From positions 62,001 through 126,000 of the forward strand of contig NZ_JAUHMF010000001.1 of NCBI RefSeq assembly GCF_032334255.1: 64,000 nucleotides of DNA. The letters run 5' to 3'. Below the pieces are notes generated by a model. It searched no databases. It was not told the origin of the DNA and worked only from the letters and a program-made list of their open reading frames with translations. Both the position numbers and the translations under genes were made by a program. Below, piece by piece: positions 50,313 through 58,007 of the stretch; positions within the stretch are counted from its first letter, which is position 1; the number at the start of each line of letters is the position of its first letter. Origin of the DNA: Thermanaerothrix solaris (GTDB lineage Bacteria > Chloroflexota > Anaerolineae > Anaerolineales > Anaerolineaceae).

Positions 50313-50948
50313 ATGACAAAAACAGCTTTGGTTTGGGGCGCGAGCGGTGGCATAGGATTGGCTTTAGTTAGCCTATTGACCGCTAATGGTTGGCAGGTGG
50401 TGGCTGTCGCTCGCAGAACAAAAAGTCTAGTGGGGCTTACTTCGCATGTCTATGAGGTGGATTTCAGTTTTCCGACTTCATTGCAGTCTATTACAACCCA
50501 AATGTTCCAGGAGGGTTTGCAGGTTGATTGGTGGATCTATGCCGCTGGTGACATTATGGTCGCGCCATTGATACAAATGAGTTTGGAACAATGGCAGCAG
50601 ATCCTCAATGCAAACCTTACTGGTGTTTATTTGGCCTTACATTATAGTAGTCCGTTACTTCGTCCTGAGGCTCCTGTTTATTTTTTAGGTGCAATAAGTG
50701 AACGAATACGATTACCAGGACTTTCGGCTTATGCCGCGGCAAAGGCGGGATTGGAGGCACTAGCGGAGGTTGCGCGTAAAGAACTTAAGCGGCCGGTAGT
50801 GGTGGTAAGACCGATGGCGGTTAACACTCCCCTGTGGCAGAAAGTACCGTTCAAAATACCACCGAACGCAGTCGAGCCAGATGTGGTAGCGGCTAAGATG
50901 TTAGAAGCCTATCATTCAAATTATTCGGGTTTCCTAGATATCGCTTAA
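50313..50948 (+). CDS. Short-chain dehydrogenase/reductase
   Basis: 211 residues, classical SDR. Nucleotide-binding TALVWGASGGIGLALV (G-x3-G-x-G), VAVARRT suggesting NADP(H) preference by its basic residues, catalytic Ser around FLGAISERI and Tyr/Lys in SAYAAAKAGLEAL, and VVVRPMAVNTPLW near the C-terminus. It oxidises or reduces an unknown alcohol/carbonyl. It is slightly short for the family (usually ~250) because the substrate-binding C-terminus is trimmed. Last gene of the hydrolase/selenoprotein operon. Confidence 0.9.
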   Translation: MTKTALVWGASGGIGLALVSLLTANGWQVVAVARRTKSLVGLTSHVYEVDFSFPTSLQSITTQMFQEGLQVDWWIYAAGDIMVAPLIQMSLEQWQQILNANLTGVYLALHYSSPLLRPEAPVYFLGAISERIRLPGLSAYAAAKAGLEALAEVARKELKRPVVVVRPMAVNTPLWQKVPFKIPPNAVEPDVVAAKMLEAYHSNYSGFLDIA

Positions 50949-50968
50949 CTGCGAGACCCAAGATGATA

Positions 50969-50997
50969 AAAGCCGCTCTTGTGTCAAGAGCGGCTTT
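50969..50997. terminator. Bidirectional terminator between SDR and eno
   Basis: 12-bp perfect stem AAAGCCGCTCTT (50969-50980) with its complement (50986-50997), 5-nt loop. Its A/T ends supply T-tracts in both directions (CTTT on plus, TTTATC on minus), fitting two convergent genes. Confidence 0.88.
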
Positions 50998-51022
50998 CTT
51001 TACCTGAAACCATCCCAATTGT

Positions 51023-52315
51023 TTAGGCGCGCTTGAGGGCATTCCAACCGGCGTAAACAGCCGTATCGCCGAGTTCGGCCTCGATGCGCAGCAACTGGTT
51101 GTACTTGGCGACGCGGTCGGTGCGCGCAGGAGCGCCGGTCTTAATTTGCCCCATGTTTAAGGCCACGACCAGGTCGGCAATGGTGGTATCCTCGGTTTCG
51201 CCTGAACGGTGCGAGGTGACGGCACGCCAACCTGCTCGATGACAGAGTTCGACTGCCTCGATCGTTTCAGTCAGGGTGCCAATCTGATTGAGTTTGACCA
51301 GGAGGGCGTTACAGGCTTTCTCTTGAATCGCTCGGCGTACGCGTTCAGGATTGGTCACCAGCAGGTCATCACCTACGAGTTGGATACGGTGACCGAGTTC
51401 GGCAGTGAGCATCTTCCAGCCCTCCCAGTCATCTTCGGCCAGCCCATCTTCGAGGGAGACAATAGGATATTGATCAATCCAGGACTTCCAGAAGGCAATC
51501 AGTTCTTCGTTTGTCATTTGCTTGCCTTCGCGACGCATGTTGTAACGTTTGGTCTCAGGGTCGTAGAGCTCCGAGGCGGCAGGATCGAGCGCGATGGCGA
51601 TTTGCTCACCAGGTTTGTAGCCTGCTTTCTCAATGGCTTCCAAAATTACCTCAACCGCTTCTGCATTAGCCTTAAGCGCAGGGGCATACCCCCCTTCGTC
51701 ACCGACGAGTGTTGCATACCCTTTTGCTTTCAAGACGCTTTTCAGCGCGTGATAGACCTCGGCACCCCAACGCAATGCTTCAGAAAAGGTAGGAGCACCC
51801 AACGGGGCGATCATGAATTCTTGGGCATCAGTGGATTGCCATCCGGTATGAACACCACCGTTGAGAATGTTCATCAGCGGAACGGGCAACACGTGGGCGT
51901 ACACGCCACCGATATAACGGTACAAGGGTAAGCCCAGAGCATTGGCGGCAGCTTTTGCCACTGCCAAACTTACACCCAAGATTGCATTGGCGCCTAGTTT
52001 AGACTTGTTGGGGGTGCCATCCAGCTCGATGAGTAGTTGATCAATTGCCTTTTGCTCTACGGCGTCCCAACCAACCAGGGCTTCCGCAATCTCATTATTG
52101 ACGTTATCAACAGCTTTGCGCACGCCCTTGCCCAAGTAGCGTGCCTTATCACCGTCGCGGAGTTCAAGGGCTTCGTGGACACCGGTTGAAGCGCCCGATG
52201 GGACAGCAGCGCGTCCCCAACTACCATCGGCTAGCACAACTTCGACTTCAACCGTGGGATTGCCACGTGAATCAAGGATTTCTAATGCGGTAATGGATTC
52301 AATTGTCGTGTCCAT
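51023..52315 (-). CDS. eno: Enolase (phosphopyruvate hydratase)
   Basis: 430 residues. IESITALEILDSRGNPTVEVEV at the N-terminus, SGASTGVHEALELRDGD, GNAILGVSLAVAKAAA-like segment ANAILGVSLA, LNGGVHTGWQSTDAQEFMI, magnesium ligands in ALDPAASE, SLEDGLAEDD and VGDDLLVTN, catalytic Lys in LVKLNQIGT, and SHRSGETEDTTIADL. It interconverts 2-phosphoglycerate and phosphoenolpyruvate. GAGGAGG 7 nt upstream sets the ATG at 52315; a longer frame to 52360 has no ribosome site. A CRP/FNR-type palindrome lies 84 bp upstream. Confidence 0.97.
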   Translation of the reverse strand: MDTTIESITALEILDSRGNPTVEVEVVLADGSWGRAAVPSGASTGVHEALELRDGDKARYLGKGVRKAVDNVNNEIAEALVGWDAVEQKAIDQLLIELDGTPNKSKLGANAILGVSLAVAKAAANALGLPLYRYIGGVYAHVLPVPLMNILNGGVHTGWQSTDAQEFMIAPLGAPTFSEALRWGAEVYHALKSVLKAKGYATLVGDEGGYAPALKANAEAVEVILEAIEKAGYKPGEQIAIALDPAASELYDPETKRYNMRREGKQMTNEELIAFWKSWIDQYPIVSLEDGLAEDDWEGWKMLTAELGHRIQLVGDDLLVTNPERVRRAIQEKACNALLVKLNQIGTLTETIEAVELCHRAGWRAVTSHRSGETEDTTIADLVVALNMGQIKTGAPARTDRVAKYNQLLRIEAELGDTAVYAGWNALKRA

Positions 52316-52371
52316 AGAGTCCTCCTCAGAGTAAGAATTGAAAACAAACTTGCTTTTCATTAGTCAAAGTT

Positions 52372-52377
52372 AGTATA
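52372..52377 (-). promoter_or_regulatory. -10 box of the eno promoter
   Basis: TATACT on the minus strand (52377 down to 52372), with start point expected near 52365. The -35 position (AACATG) is poor, as expected of an activator-dependent promoter. Confidence 0.55.
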
Positions 52378-52398
52378 ACTCAAATATTTTAGATCATG

Positions 52399-52416
52399 TT
52401 GTGATATTTGTCACAA
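52399..52416. promoter_or_regulatory. CRP/FNR-family palindrome upstream of eno
   Basis: TTGTGATATTTGTCACAA is a perfect 6-bp-arm palindrome with N6 centre, identical to the E. coli CRP core TGTGA-N6-TCACA. It is centred at 52407.5, about 42 bp before the predicted eno start point, the class II activation position. It lies 5 bp beyond the pyrG stop codon. Confidence 0.7.
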
Positions 52417-52420
52417 TTCG

Positions 52421-54061
52421 TTAGATGGCTTCCATTTCAAAGGGTTGTACGGTTACCCCGGCGTATTCGCAGGCAGCCTTAACGAATGCCTTGAAAAGAG
52501 GGTGTGGACGGGTGGGACGGGATAGGAATTCAGGATGAAATTGAGTTCCAAGCATAAATGGATGATCAGCCAGTTCGGCAATTTCTACCAGGCGGCCATC
52601 CGGAGAAAGTCCAGAAAAAACCATTCCAGCGTTCTCAAATATCTCACGGTAGGCGTTGTTGAATTCAAAGCGATGCCGATGGCGCTCCTGGACCAGCGTT
52701 TCTTGGTAGGCTTGGGCGGCTTTGGTACCTGGCTTAAGTTGACAAGGATAAAGCCCCAATCGCATTGTGCCGCCCATTTCAGTGATTTGTTGCTGCTCGG
52801 GGAGTAAATCAATCACGGGGTAAGGTGTGGTTCGATCAAACTCAGTTGAATTGGCGCGTTCATCGTTGAAGACATAACGGGCGAATTCAACGACCATTAA
52901 TTGCATGCCTAAGCAGAGGCCAAGGTAAGGTACCTTGTGGGTGCGAGCATAGCGGGCTGCCAGGATCTTGCCCTCGATTCCACGAGACCCGAACCCGCCA
53001 GGCACCAGGATACCATGAGCCTCTTCGAGAATTTCCAATGAACGTCCCCGTTCAAGATCAGTGGCATGGATCCATAAAATTTCTACCTCGACACCAAGAT
53101 GAAGAGCAGCGTGTTTTAGGGCTTCGCGGACGCTCATGTAGGCATCGTGTAATTCTACATATTTTCCTACGAGGGCAATTTTTACCTTTGGCTTTTCGCG
53201 GCGTACCTGAGCCACAAGGCGTCGCCACAAATTCCAATCGGGCTGGCGGCGCCCCTCTAAGCCCAGTCGTTCAAGGATGAAGTCAGCAACTCCGGCTTCT
53301 TCCAGCAGTAGAGGTACCTCGTAAAGCACAGGGGTCGTCGTCATTGGCACCACGGCCCGGCGATCAACGTCACAATATAATGAGATCTTGTCTAAAAGGC
53401 TGCGATCAACCGGATAGTCAGAACGAGCAATGATCATATCGGGATTGATCCCGATTGAGCGTAGCTCGCTCACAGAGTGTTGAGTGGGCTTGGTCTTAAG
53501 TTCACCCGTGGCGCCAATGTATGGGAGCCATGTCACGTGAATATACATGGTATTTTCGCGTCCCAACTCTCGTCTTAACTGGCGCAGAGATTCTAAAAAG
53601 GGTTGGCTCTCAATATCGCCGACCGTGCCACCCACTTCAACCAAAACGATTTCTGCATTGGTAGTTTTGGCAACTAGCGTAATGCGTCGTTTTATTTCGT
53701 TCGTAATATGAGGGATCACTTGAATCGTACCGCCGAGAAAGTCACCCCGACGTTCCTTGCTAATGATTTCAGCGTAAATTTGTCCGGTGGTGGTATTGCA
53801 GACACGGTTGAGGCGAACGTCCATAAAGCGTTCGTAATGTCCAAGGTCGAGGTCGGTTTCTGCGCCATCGTCCAAGACATAGACCTCCCCGTGTTGATAT
53901 GGGCTCATGGTACCCGGATCAACATTTAGGTAGGGATCCAACTTTTGAGCGGTCACGGCGAATCCCCGTTCCTTCAAAGTTCGCCCGATAGCCGCTGCGG
54001 TTACCCCTTTACCAACAGATGAGACGACGCCTCCGGTGAAAAAGATATATTTTGTTGGCAC
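52421..54061 (-). CDS. pyrG: CTP synthase
   Basis: 546 residues from the GTG at 54061. Synthetase domain (~1-265): KYIFFTGGVVSSVGKGVTAAAIG (P-loop), KLDPYLNVDPGTMSPYQHGEVYV, DLDLGHYERF; glutaminase domain (~290-540): LVPGGFGSRG, YLGLCLGMQLMVVE (catalytic Cys) and FHPEFLSRP (His, Glu). It makes CTP from UTP, glutamine and ATP. An ATG at 54070 directly abuts GGGAGG (54071-54076), leaving no room for the ribosome, whereas the GTG at 54061 has a 9-nt gap and gives the family-typical start MPTKYIF. It lies upstream of eno, which has its own promoter. Confidence 0.95.
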   Translation of the reverse strand: MPTKYIFFTGGVVSSVGKGVTAAAIGRTLKERGFAVTAQKLDPYLNVDPGTMSPYQHGEVYVLDDGAETDLDLGHYERFMDVRLNRVCNTTTGQIYAEIISKERRGDFLGGTIQVIPHITNEIKRRITLVAKTTNAEIVLVEVGGTVGDIESQPFLESLRQLRRELGRENTMYIHVTWLPYIGATGELKTKPTQHSVSELRSIGINPDMIIARSDYPVDRSLLDKISLYCDVDRRAVVPMTTTPVLYEVPLLLEEAGVADFILERLGLEGRRQPDWNLWRRLVAQVRREKPKVKIALVGKYVELHDAYMSVREALKHAALHLGVEVEILWIHATDLERGRSLEILEEAHGILVPGGFGSRGIEGKILAARYARTHKVPYLGLCLGMQLMVVEFARYVFNDERANSTEFDRTTPYPVIDLLPEQQQITEMGGTMRLGLYPCQLKPGTKAAQAYQETLVQERHRHRFEFNNAYREIFENAGMVFSGLSPDGRLVEIAELADHPFMLGTQFHPEFLSRPTRPHPLFKAFVKAACEYAGVTVQPFEMEAI

Positions 54062-54112
54062 GGATTTCATCCTCCCAAAGAAATCACCAGATGGGATAAG
54101 TTAATAAGTGGA

Positions 54113-54143
54113 GAGGGAGGGTCGTTGATCCGACTCCTCCCTC
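54113..54143 (-). other. Leader hairpin upstream of pyrG
   Basis: In the 281-bp gap between pyrG and the S1-domain gene. GAGGGAGG-GTCG (54113-54124) pairs with CGAC-TCCTCCCTC (54131-54143) with a single bulge and 6-nt loop, ~50 nt ahead of the pyrG start. No U-run follows on the transcribed (minus) side, so it is not a plain terminator or attenuator. A promoter with TATTAT (minus, 54191-54186) preceded by TGG and TTGACC at 54217-54212 (spacing 20) may start this leader. Confidence 0.45.
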
Positions 54144-54299
54144 GATTGGGTTTGGGAAGTGCTCTCTGGCTTGATTATTGCGAGAATAATACCAGAGGTT
54201 CCTGTTATAGTGGTCAAGCACATTCATTGGTGCTAAGTTTACCACAACAAAAAAGAGATGGCCGGCTTTTTTAAGGAGCGAATTTTTTGTGAATTAAGC

Positions 54300-54323
54300 A
54301 AAAAAGGCGGGACAAATCCCGCC
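54300..54323 (-). terminator. Terminator of the S1-domain gene
   Basis: 7-bp stem GGCGGGA (54306-54312) with TCCCGCC (54317-54323), 4-nt loop, followed on the minus strand by six U (A-run 54300-54305). It begins ~20 nt past the stop of the S1-domain gene. Confidence 0.85.
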
Positions 54324-54342
54324 CTTTTTACCGTATCTTTGC

Positions 54343-55242
54343 TTAGGATTGGCTGATGTTAGAACGATGTTCAAGTGTACGGCTGAGGATAGCTTCTTGT
54401 TCGGCAGACAAGGTTTTAGCCTTTTTGGCTTTTGCGGCTTCTTTTCGTTGTTTGGCGCGCTCCATGGCCTCTCGTAATGCCAATTCCATCACGGTGGGCT
54501 CGGCCTCAGTTGGTTGCGATTCCTCTACCGTACTGATCAGTTCATCCAAATTGAAGATGTTTTCATCTGTGCTTCCTCGCGCTCGCTTGCGCCGTTTTTC
54601 GCGCCCTTTTTCACGCGATTTTTCTTTGCTGGCTGCTGGCTCGTGGGTTTGTGGCTCTCTCTTTTCTACGGGAGTGTGTTTCTTTTCTTCGGCTGGCTGA
54701 GGGCGTGGTTCCTGAATTGGCTCGGGTTGAAGGGCCTTCAGACTTAATTTAATTTGTTTCTTTTTGCGAATCACTTCAATGATTTTGACCTCGACCTCAT
54801 CCCCTTCCTGAACAACTTCAGTAGGGGTTTTAACATAGCCATGGGAGAGTTCACTAATGTGGATTAGCCCCGGACGCTCGGCACCGATATCTACAAATGC
54901 GCCAAAGGGTTCAATACGAACCACTTTGCCCTTAACCACCATGTCGGGCTTTATATCCTTCCATTCAAGGTCAAGGGGTTTCTTAAGGGTAAGTTCTATG
55001 CGGTCCCCTTTGACCCGGCGCACCCAAACATCTAGGGTTTGCCCCTCTTGGAGCACTTCGCGAATATGCTTTATGGGCTGACCAGGCGTGGGAGAGGGGA
55101 TCTGTGAGATGTGTAAGACCCCTTTGGCCACACCTAAATCTATAACAGCACCAGCGAGGTTTAATTTGATCACCTTACCGGTAAATTTCATTTTTGGTTT
55201 GATTTCGATGTGGTTCGCCTCCGCGATAACCATATTTTCCAT
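54343..55242 (-). CDS. RNA-binding protein with two S1 domains
   Basis: 299 residues. Two S1 domains: ~18-85 (KFTGKVIKLNLAGAVIDLG, KGVLHISQI) and ~95-168 (VVKGKVVRIEPFGAFVDIG, RPGLIHISELSHGYV, VKIIEVIRKKKQIKLSLKAL). A highly charged low-complexity region (~172-225, Pro/Glu/Lys/Arg) and a helical C-terminus (~235-299) follow. It resembles short RpsA-like or YugI/general-stress-13-like proteins that bind mRNA or the ribosome. The start at 55242 is well placed ~40 nt after a consensus promoter. The insertion sequence upstream stops just short of that promoter. Confidence 0.88.
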   Translation of the reverse strand: MENMVIAEANHIEIKPKMKFTGKVIKLNLAGAVIDLGVAKGVLHISQIPSPTPGQPIKHIREVLQEGQTLDVWVRRVKGDRIELTLKKPLDLEWKDIKPDMVVKGKVVRIEPFGAFVDIGAERPGLIHISELSHGYVKTPTEVVQEGDEVEVKIIEVIRKKKQIKLSLKALQPEPIQEPRPQPAEEKKHTPVEKREPQTHEPAASKEKSREKGREKRRKRARGSTDENIFNLDELISTVEESQPTEAEPTVMELALREAMERAKQRKEAAKAKKAKTLSAEQEAILSRTLEHRSNISQS

Positions 55243-55283
55243 TAGATCACACTCCCGTTTCCAATCTCAATCAGCGAAAGGGG

Positions 55284-55312
55284 ATTATACCCCCGCTGGT
55301 ACCAACTGTCAA
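55284..55312 (-). promoter_or_regulatory. Perfect consensus sigma-70 promoter of the S1-domain gene
   Basis: On the minus strand TTGACA (55312-55307), exactly 17 bp, TATAAT (55289-55284). Both boxes equal the consensus. The insertion sequence ends immediately upstream of the -35 box. Confidence 0.9.
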
Positions 55313-55318
55313 ATCGCC

Positions 55319-56806
55319 GCGTTCTATCAAATAAAATGTTACCGAGGTATGATCGTTCACTCAAAAGAAAATGTTACCGGAGTGAACGAGATGGCCGAAA
55401 CCGATCCAATGACCGTAGATGAGCGTCGCAAGTACTTACACAAGATACGGCTGCGGTACTGGCGGGCGGAAGGGCGCAAAGAGCGCAGCCGTCTGCTGGA
55501 TGAAGCCCAGGCCGTGACCGGGCTGCACCGCAAATCGCTGATCCGTTTGCTGAATGGGGAGCTAGGACGCAAGCGGCGTAAGCGGGAGCGCGGCAAGAGG
55601 TATGGGCCGGAGGTAGATGCGGCGATTGCGGTGATCGCTCGCAGTCTGGATTATCCCTGTGCCGAACGTCTGCAACCGAACCTGGTCTGGATGGCCAGGC
55701 ACTTGCAAGCGCACGGTGAATTGCTCCTGAGCGAGACAACGCTGGAATTGCTGGGAAAGATCAGCATTTCCAGTGTGCGGCGGCGCTTGCCGGCTTCGCA
55801 ACGGGCTGCCCAGCGCCTGGCGCATCGGGTGGGACGCCCGGCCCCGACTTCCAGCGTGAAGTCGTTCATCCCGATGCGGCGCATTGCCTGGGAGGAACGT
55901 CAGCCCGGGCACCTGGAAGTCGACCTGGTGCACCACTGCGGCTTAAGCTCCCAGGGACAATACGTCCACACCCTGCAACTGGTGGACGTGGCCAGTGGCT
56001 GGAGTGAGTGTGTGGCAGTGCTGGGACGCTCCTGGCTGGTCATGCAGGACGGCTTTGAGCGCATTCGCCAGCGTTTACCCTTCGCAATCCGCGAATTGCA
56101 CCCGGATAACGGCAGCGAGTTCCTGAACGCCCATCTCCTGCGGTACTGGAAGGACAGAGTGAAAGCAGACGTTTCGCGCAGCCGTCCCTTTCACAAGAAC
56201 GACAATCGCTTTGTGGAAGAAAACAACTTCTCGCTGGTGCGCGCCTATGTCGGCTATGGTCGGCTGGACACGGTGGAACAGACCCATTTGCTCAACCAAC
56301 TCTATGACAAACTCTGGCTATACCATAACTTCTTCCAGCCCGTCCTGCGCCTGCAAGAAAAACGCATCCGCTCCGAACAAACGCCTGCCAAAGTCAAACG
56401 CATGTACGCTCCTGCCATCCCGCCTCTCGAACGGCTCATCCAGGCCGGTGCACTCTCCCCGGAGAAACAGGCGGCCTGCCTGGCCCTGCGTGAGCAAACC
56501 AATCCCATGCGCTTGCGTGAAGAGATCCAGGCGCTGGTTGACCGCCTCGCCCACCTGCCCTGTGCTCCAGAGGGTCAGGTGGAGGATGTCCGCCTGACCT
56601 TACAACAGCCAGAGCATTCACATGTCTGATCGGCTGGTCGTTGGCTATCAGCGCTTGTGTGGCACCCCCGAAGGCCAACTGGCCAGATTGTTCTTTGACA
56701 TTCAGCTTTTCCATCCCACCTTCCCTGAAAGGAGTGGCCGCTTGGGTAACATTATCTTTTGGCAGAACAATAGCCGTTCGGTAACATTATCTTTTGGCTT
56801 GACACG
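55319..56806 (+). mobile_element. Insertion sequence with duplicated terminal transposase-binding sites
   Basis: About 1.49 kb, one transposase gene. Each end has two copies of a ~18-bp motif (consensus CAAAAGATAATGTTACCG): left at 55327-55344 and 55361-55379, right, inverted, at 56745-56763 and 56779-56798. The copies are 35 bp apart at both ends. ATCGCC at 55313-55318 and 56807-56812 could be a 6-bp target duplication, which sets the quoted limits; this match is short and may be chance. The interior is visibly richer in GC than the flanks. The DDE(rve) transposase is intact, so the element may be active. Confidence 0.85.
55391..56629 (+). CDS. DDE (rve/integrase-core) transposase
   Basis: 412 residues. 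N-terminal helix-turn-helix region (~10-120: RYWRAEGRKERSRLLDEAQAVTG, LHRKSLIRLLN), an rve-type catalytic core (~150-340) with Asp in HLEVDLVHHCG, Asp in LHPDNGSEFLN and Glu in NDNRFVEENNFSLVR, and a helical C-terminal tail. This looks like the ISNCY/IS481-type transposases with an integrase core. ATG 55391 has GGAG 8 nt upstream; the open frame begins far earlier (55088) but that part lies outside the element and on top of the S1-domain gene. No frameshift or stop; cut-and-paste or copy-out mode cannot be told. Confidence 0.92.
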   Translation: MAETDPMTVDERRKYLHKIRLRYWRAEGRKERSRLLDEAQAVTGLHRKSLIRLLNGELGRKRRKRERGKRYGPEVDAAIAVIARSLDYPCAERLQPNLVWMARHLQAHGELLLSETTLELLGKISISSVRRRLPASQRAAQRLAHRVGRPAPTSSVKSFIPMRRIAWEERQPGHLEVDLVHHCGLSSQGQYVHTLQLVDVASGWSECVAVLGRSWLVMQDGFERIRQRLPFAIRELHPDNGSEFLNAHLLRYWKDRVKADVSRSRPFHKNDNRFVEENNFSLVRAYVGYGRLDTVEQTHLLNQLYDKLWLYHNFFQPVLRLQEKRIRSEQTPAKVKRMYAPAIPPLERLIQAGALSPEKQAACLALREQTNPMRLREEIQALVDRLAHLPCAPEGQVEDVRLTLQQPEHSHV

Positions 56807-56857
56807 ATCGCCAGAGAGTGAAATTTGGCACAATATCTAAAATTAGGTAATTTTAGA

Positions 56858-58003
56858 TTAGCGCGATTCCCCTAATGTGAGTGTGACCTGAAGAACGCGC
56901 GAGCGCCGAACCAACTCAACGGTCACTTCGTCGCCCGGTTTGAAATTGAATAGCACATTGATGAAGGGATGATTGGCATCAATGGGTAAATTCCCAATAC
57001 GGGTAATAATGTCACCGGGGCGGATGCCAGCAGCCTCTGCGGGACTCCCCTCGATTACTTCAGCCACATAGATTCCCCACTCTACAGGCAAATTGTACTG
57101 TTGGGCCAAAGTGGGATTGATGGGTTGCCAGCGTACTCCAAGGTATGGGCGCGACACATAACCCTTTTCGATAATTTGTGTGGCCACGGCATGAACCGTG
57201 TTTGAGGGGATGGCGAATCCCAAACCCTCTACAGTGACACCGGTGCTTGAGGTGCGTACAATAAGCGTGTTTACCCCAACAACTTCTCCTGCCAGGTTGA
57301 CCAAAGGCCCACCCGAGTTACCTTGATTGATAGCCGCATCGGTTTGGAGTAAACCTTCCAAATAATACCCCTCACCCGTGTCAATGGTACGTCCGGTGGC
57401 GCTGATTACACCGACAGTGACCGAATTTTTAAAATCCCCCAAAGGTGATCCAATCGCGATGACGGTTTCGCCGGGGCGCAGGGCATCTGAGTTGCCCAAT
57501 GTGACTATGGCGGGTACATCACCTTCTATCTTCAAAACCGCTAAATCGGAAAAGCGATCCGTTCCGACCACCTGGGCAGGGCGCTCTTCTCCTGAAAGCA
57601 AAAGCACCTTTACCGACTCGGCGCCTTCAACAACGTGGTTGTTGGTAATAACGTATCCTTCGCGGGAGATAATAAAACCACTACCACTAGAGGTTCCGCC
57701 AGGAATGACCCCGAAGAATCCCATCTGATCAGGCATCTTTGCGACCACGGTTACCACGGCAGGGCTGACTTTTTCTACTACCTGGGTGATGGTGGTTTCA
57801 ATCTGGGTAGTTTGAACGAAAAGATGCGCAACAGGTGTGGCTTCGGTTGTTGGAACGGGCGAGGTTATTGTGAGGGGCGGCATCGAGGTTGTCTTTTGAT
57901 TTTGAAGCAGATAATAAGCTGTCAGCCCACCCCCGATCGCTCCACACAAGGTGGCCAATAGGAGCATTCCAATCAAGAGCAGAAGGGAAAACGGACGCTT
58001 CAT
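56858..58003 (-). CDS. HtrA/DegP-type serine protease with PDZ domain
   Basis: 381 residues. N-terminal membrane anchor (~5-32), trypsin-like domain with His123 (ITNNHVV), Asp153 (FSDLAVLKI) and Ser230 (NQGNSGGPL), and one PDZ domain (~285-378: GIRPGDIITRIGNLPI). It works outside the membrane in protein quality control. The ATG at 58003 has AGGA upstream and is 4 nt after the S41 protease gene; a start at 58042 would overlap that gene. The two envelope proteases therefore form an operon. The C-terminal end is 52 bp from the insertion sequence. Confidence 0.94.
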   Translation of the reverse strand: MKRPFSLLLLIGMLLLATLCGAIGGGLTAYYLLQNQKTTSMPPLTITSPVPTTEATPVAHLFVQTTQIETTITQVVEKVSPAVVTVVAKMPDQMGFFGVIPGGTSSGSGFIISREGYVITNNHVVEGAESVKVLLLSGEERPAQVVGTDRFSDLAVLKIEGDVPAIVTLGNSDALRPGETVIAIGSPLGDFKNSVTVGVISATGRTIDTGEGYYLEGLLQTDAAINQGNSGGPLVNLAGEVVGVNTLIVRTSSTGVTVEGLGFAIPSNTVHAVATQIIEKGYVSRPYLGVRWQPINPTLAQQYNLPVEWGIYVAEVIEGSPAEAAGIRPGDIITRIGNLPIDANHPFINVLFNFKPGDEVTVELVRRSRVLQVTLTLGESR

Positions 58004-58007
58004 CGCT

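Noticed and set aside
51209..51931. 240-codon open frame antisense to enolase
   Set aside because: Shadow of a highly conserved gene; no ribosome site or domain seen.
55088..55390. N-terminal extension of the transposase frame
   Set aside because: It lies outside the insertion sequence end repeats and antisense over the S1-domain gene; the ATG at 55391 has a proper ribosome site.
55307..56804. TGTCAA (55307) and TTGACA (56799) as outermost inverted tips of the insertion sequence
   Set aside because: The left copy is 14 bp farther from the end motif than the right one, and it is already explained as the -35 box of the S1-domain promoter.
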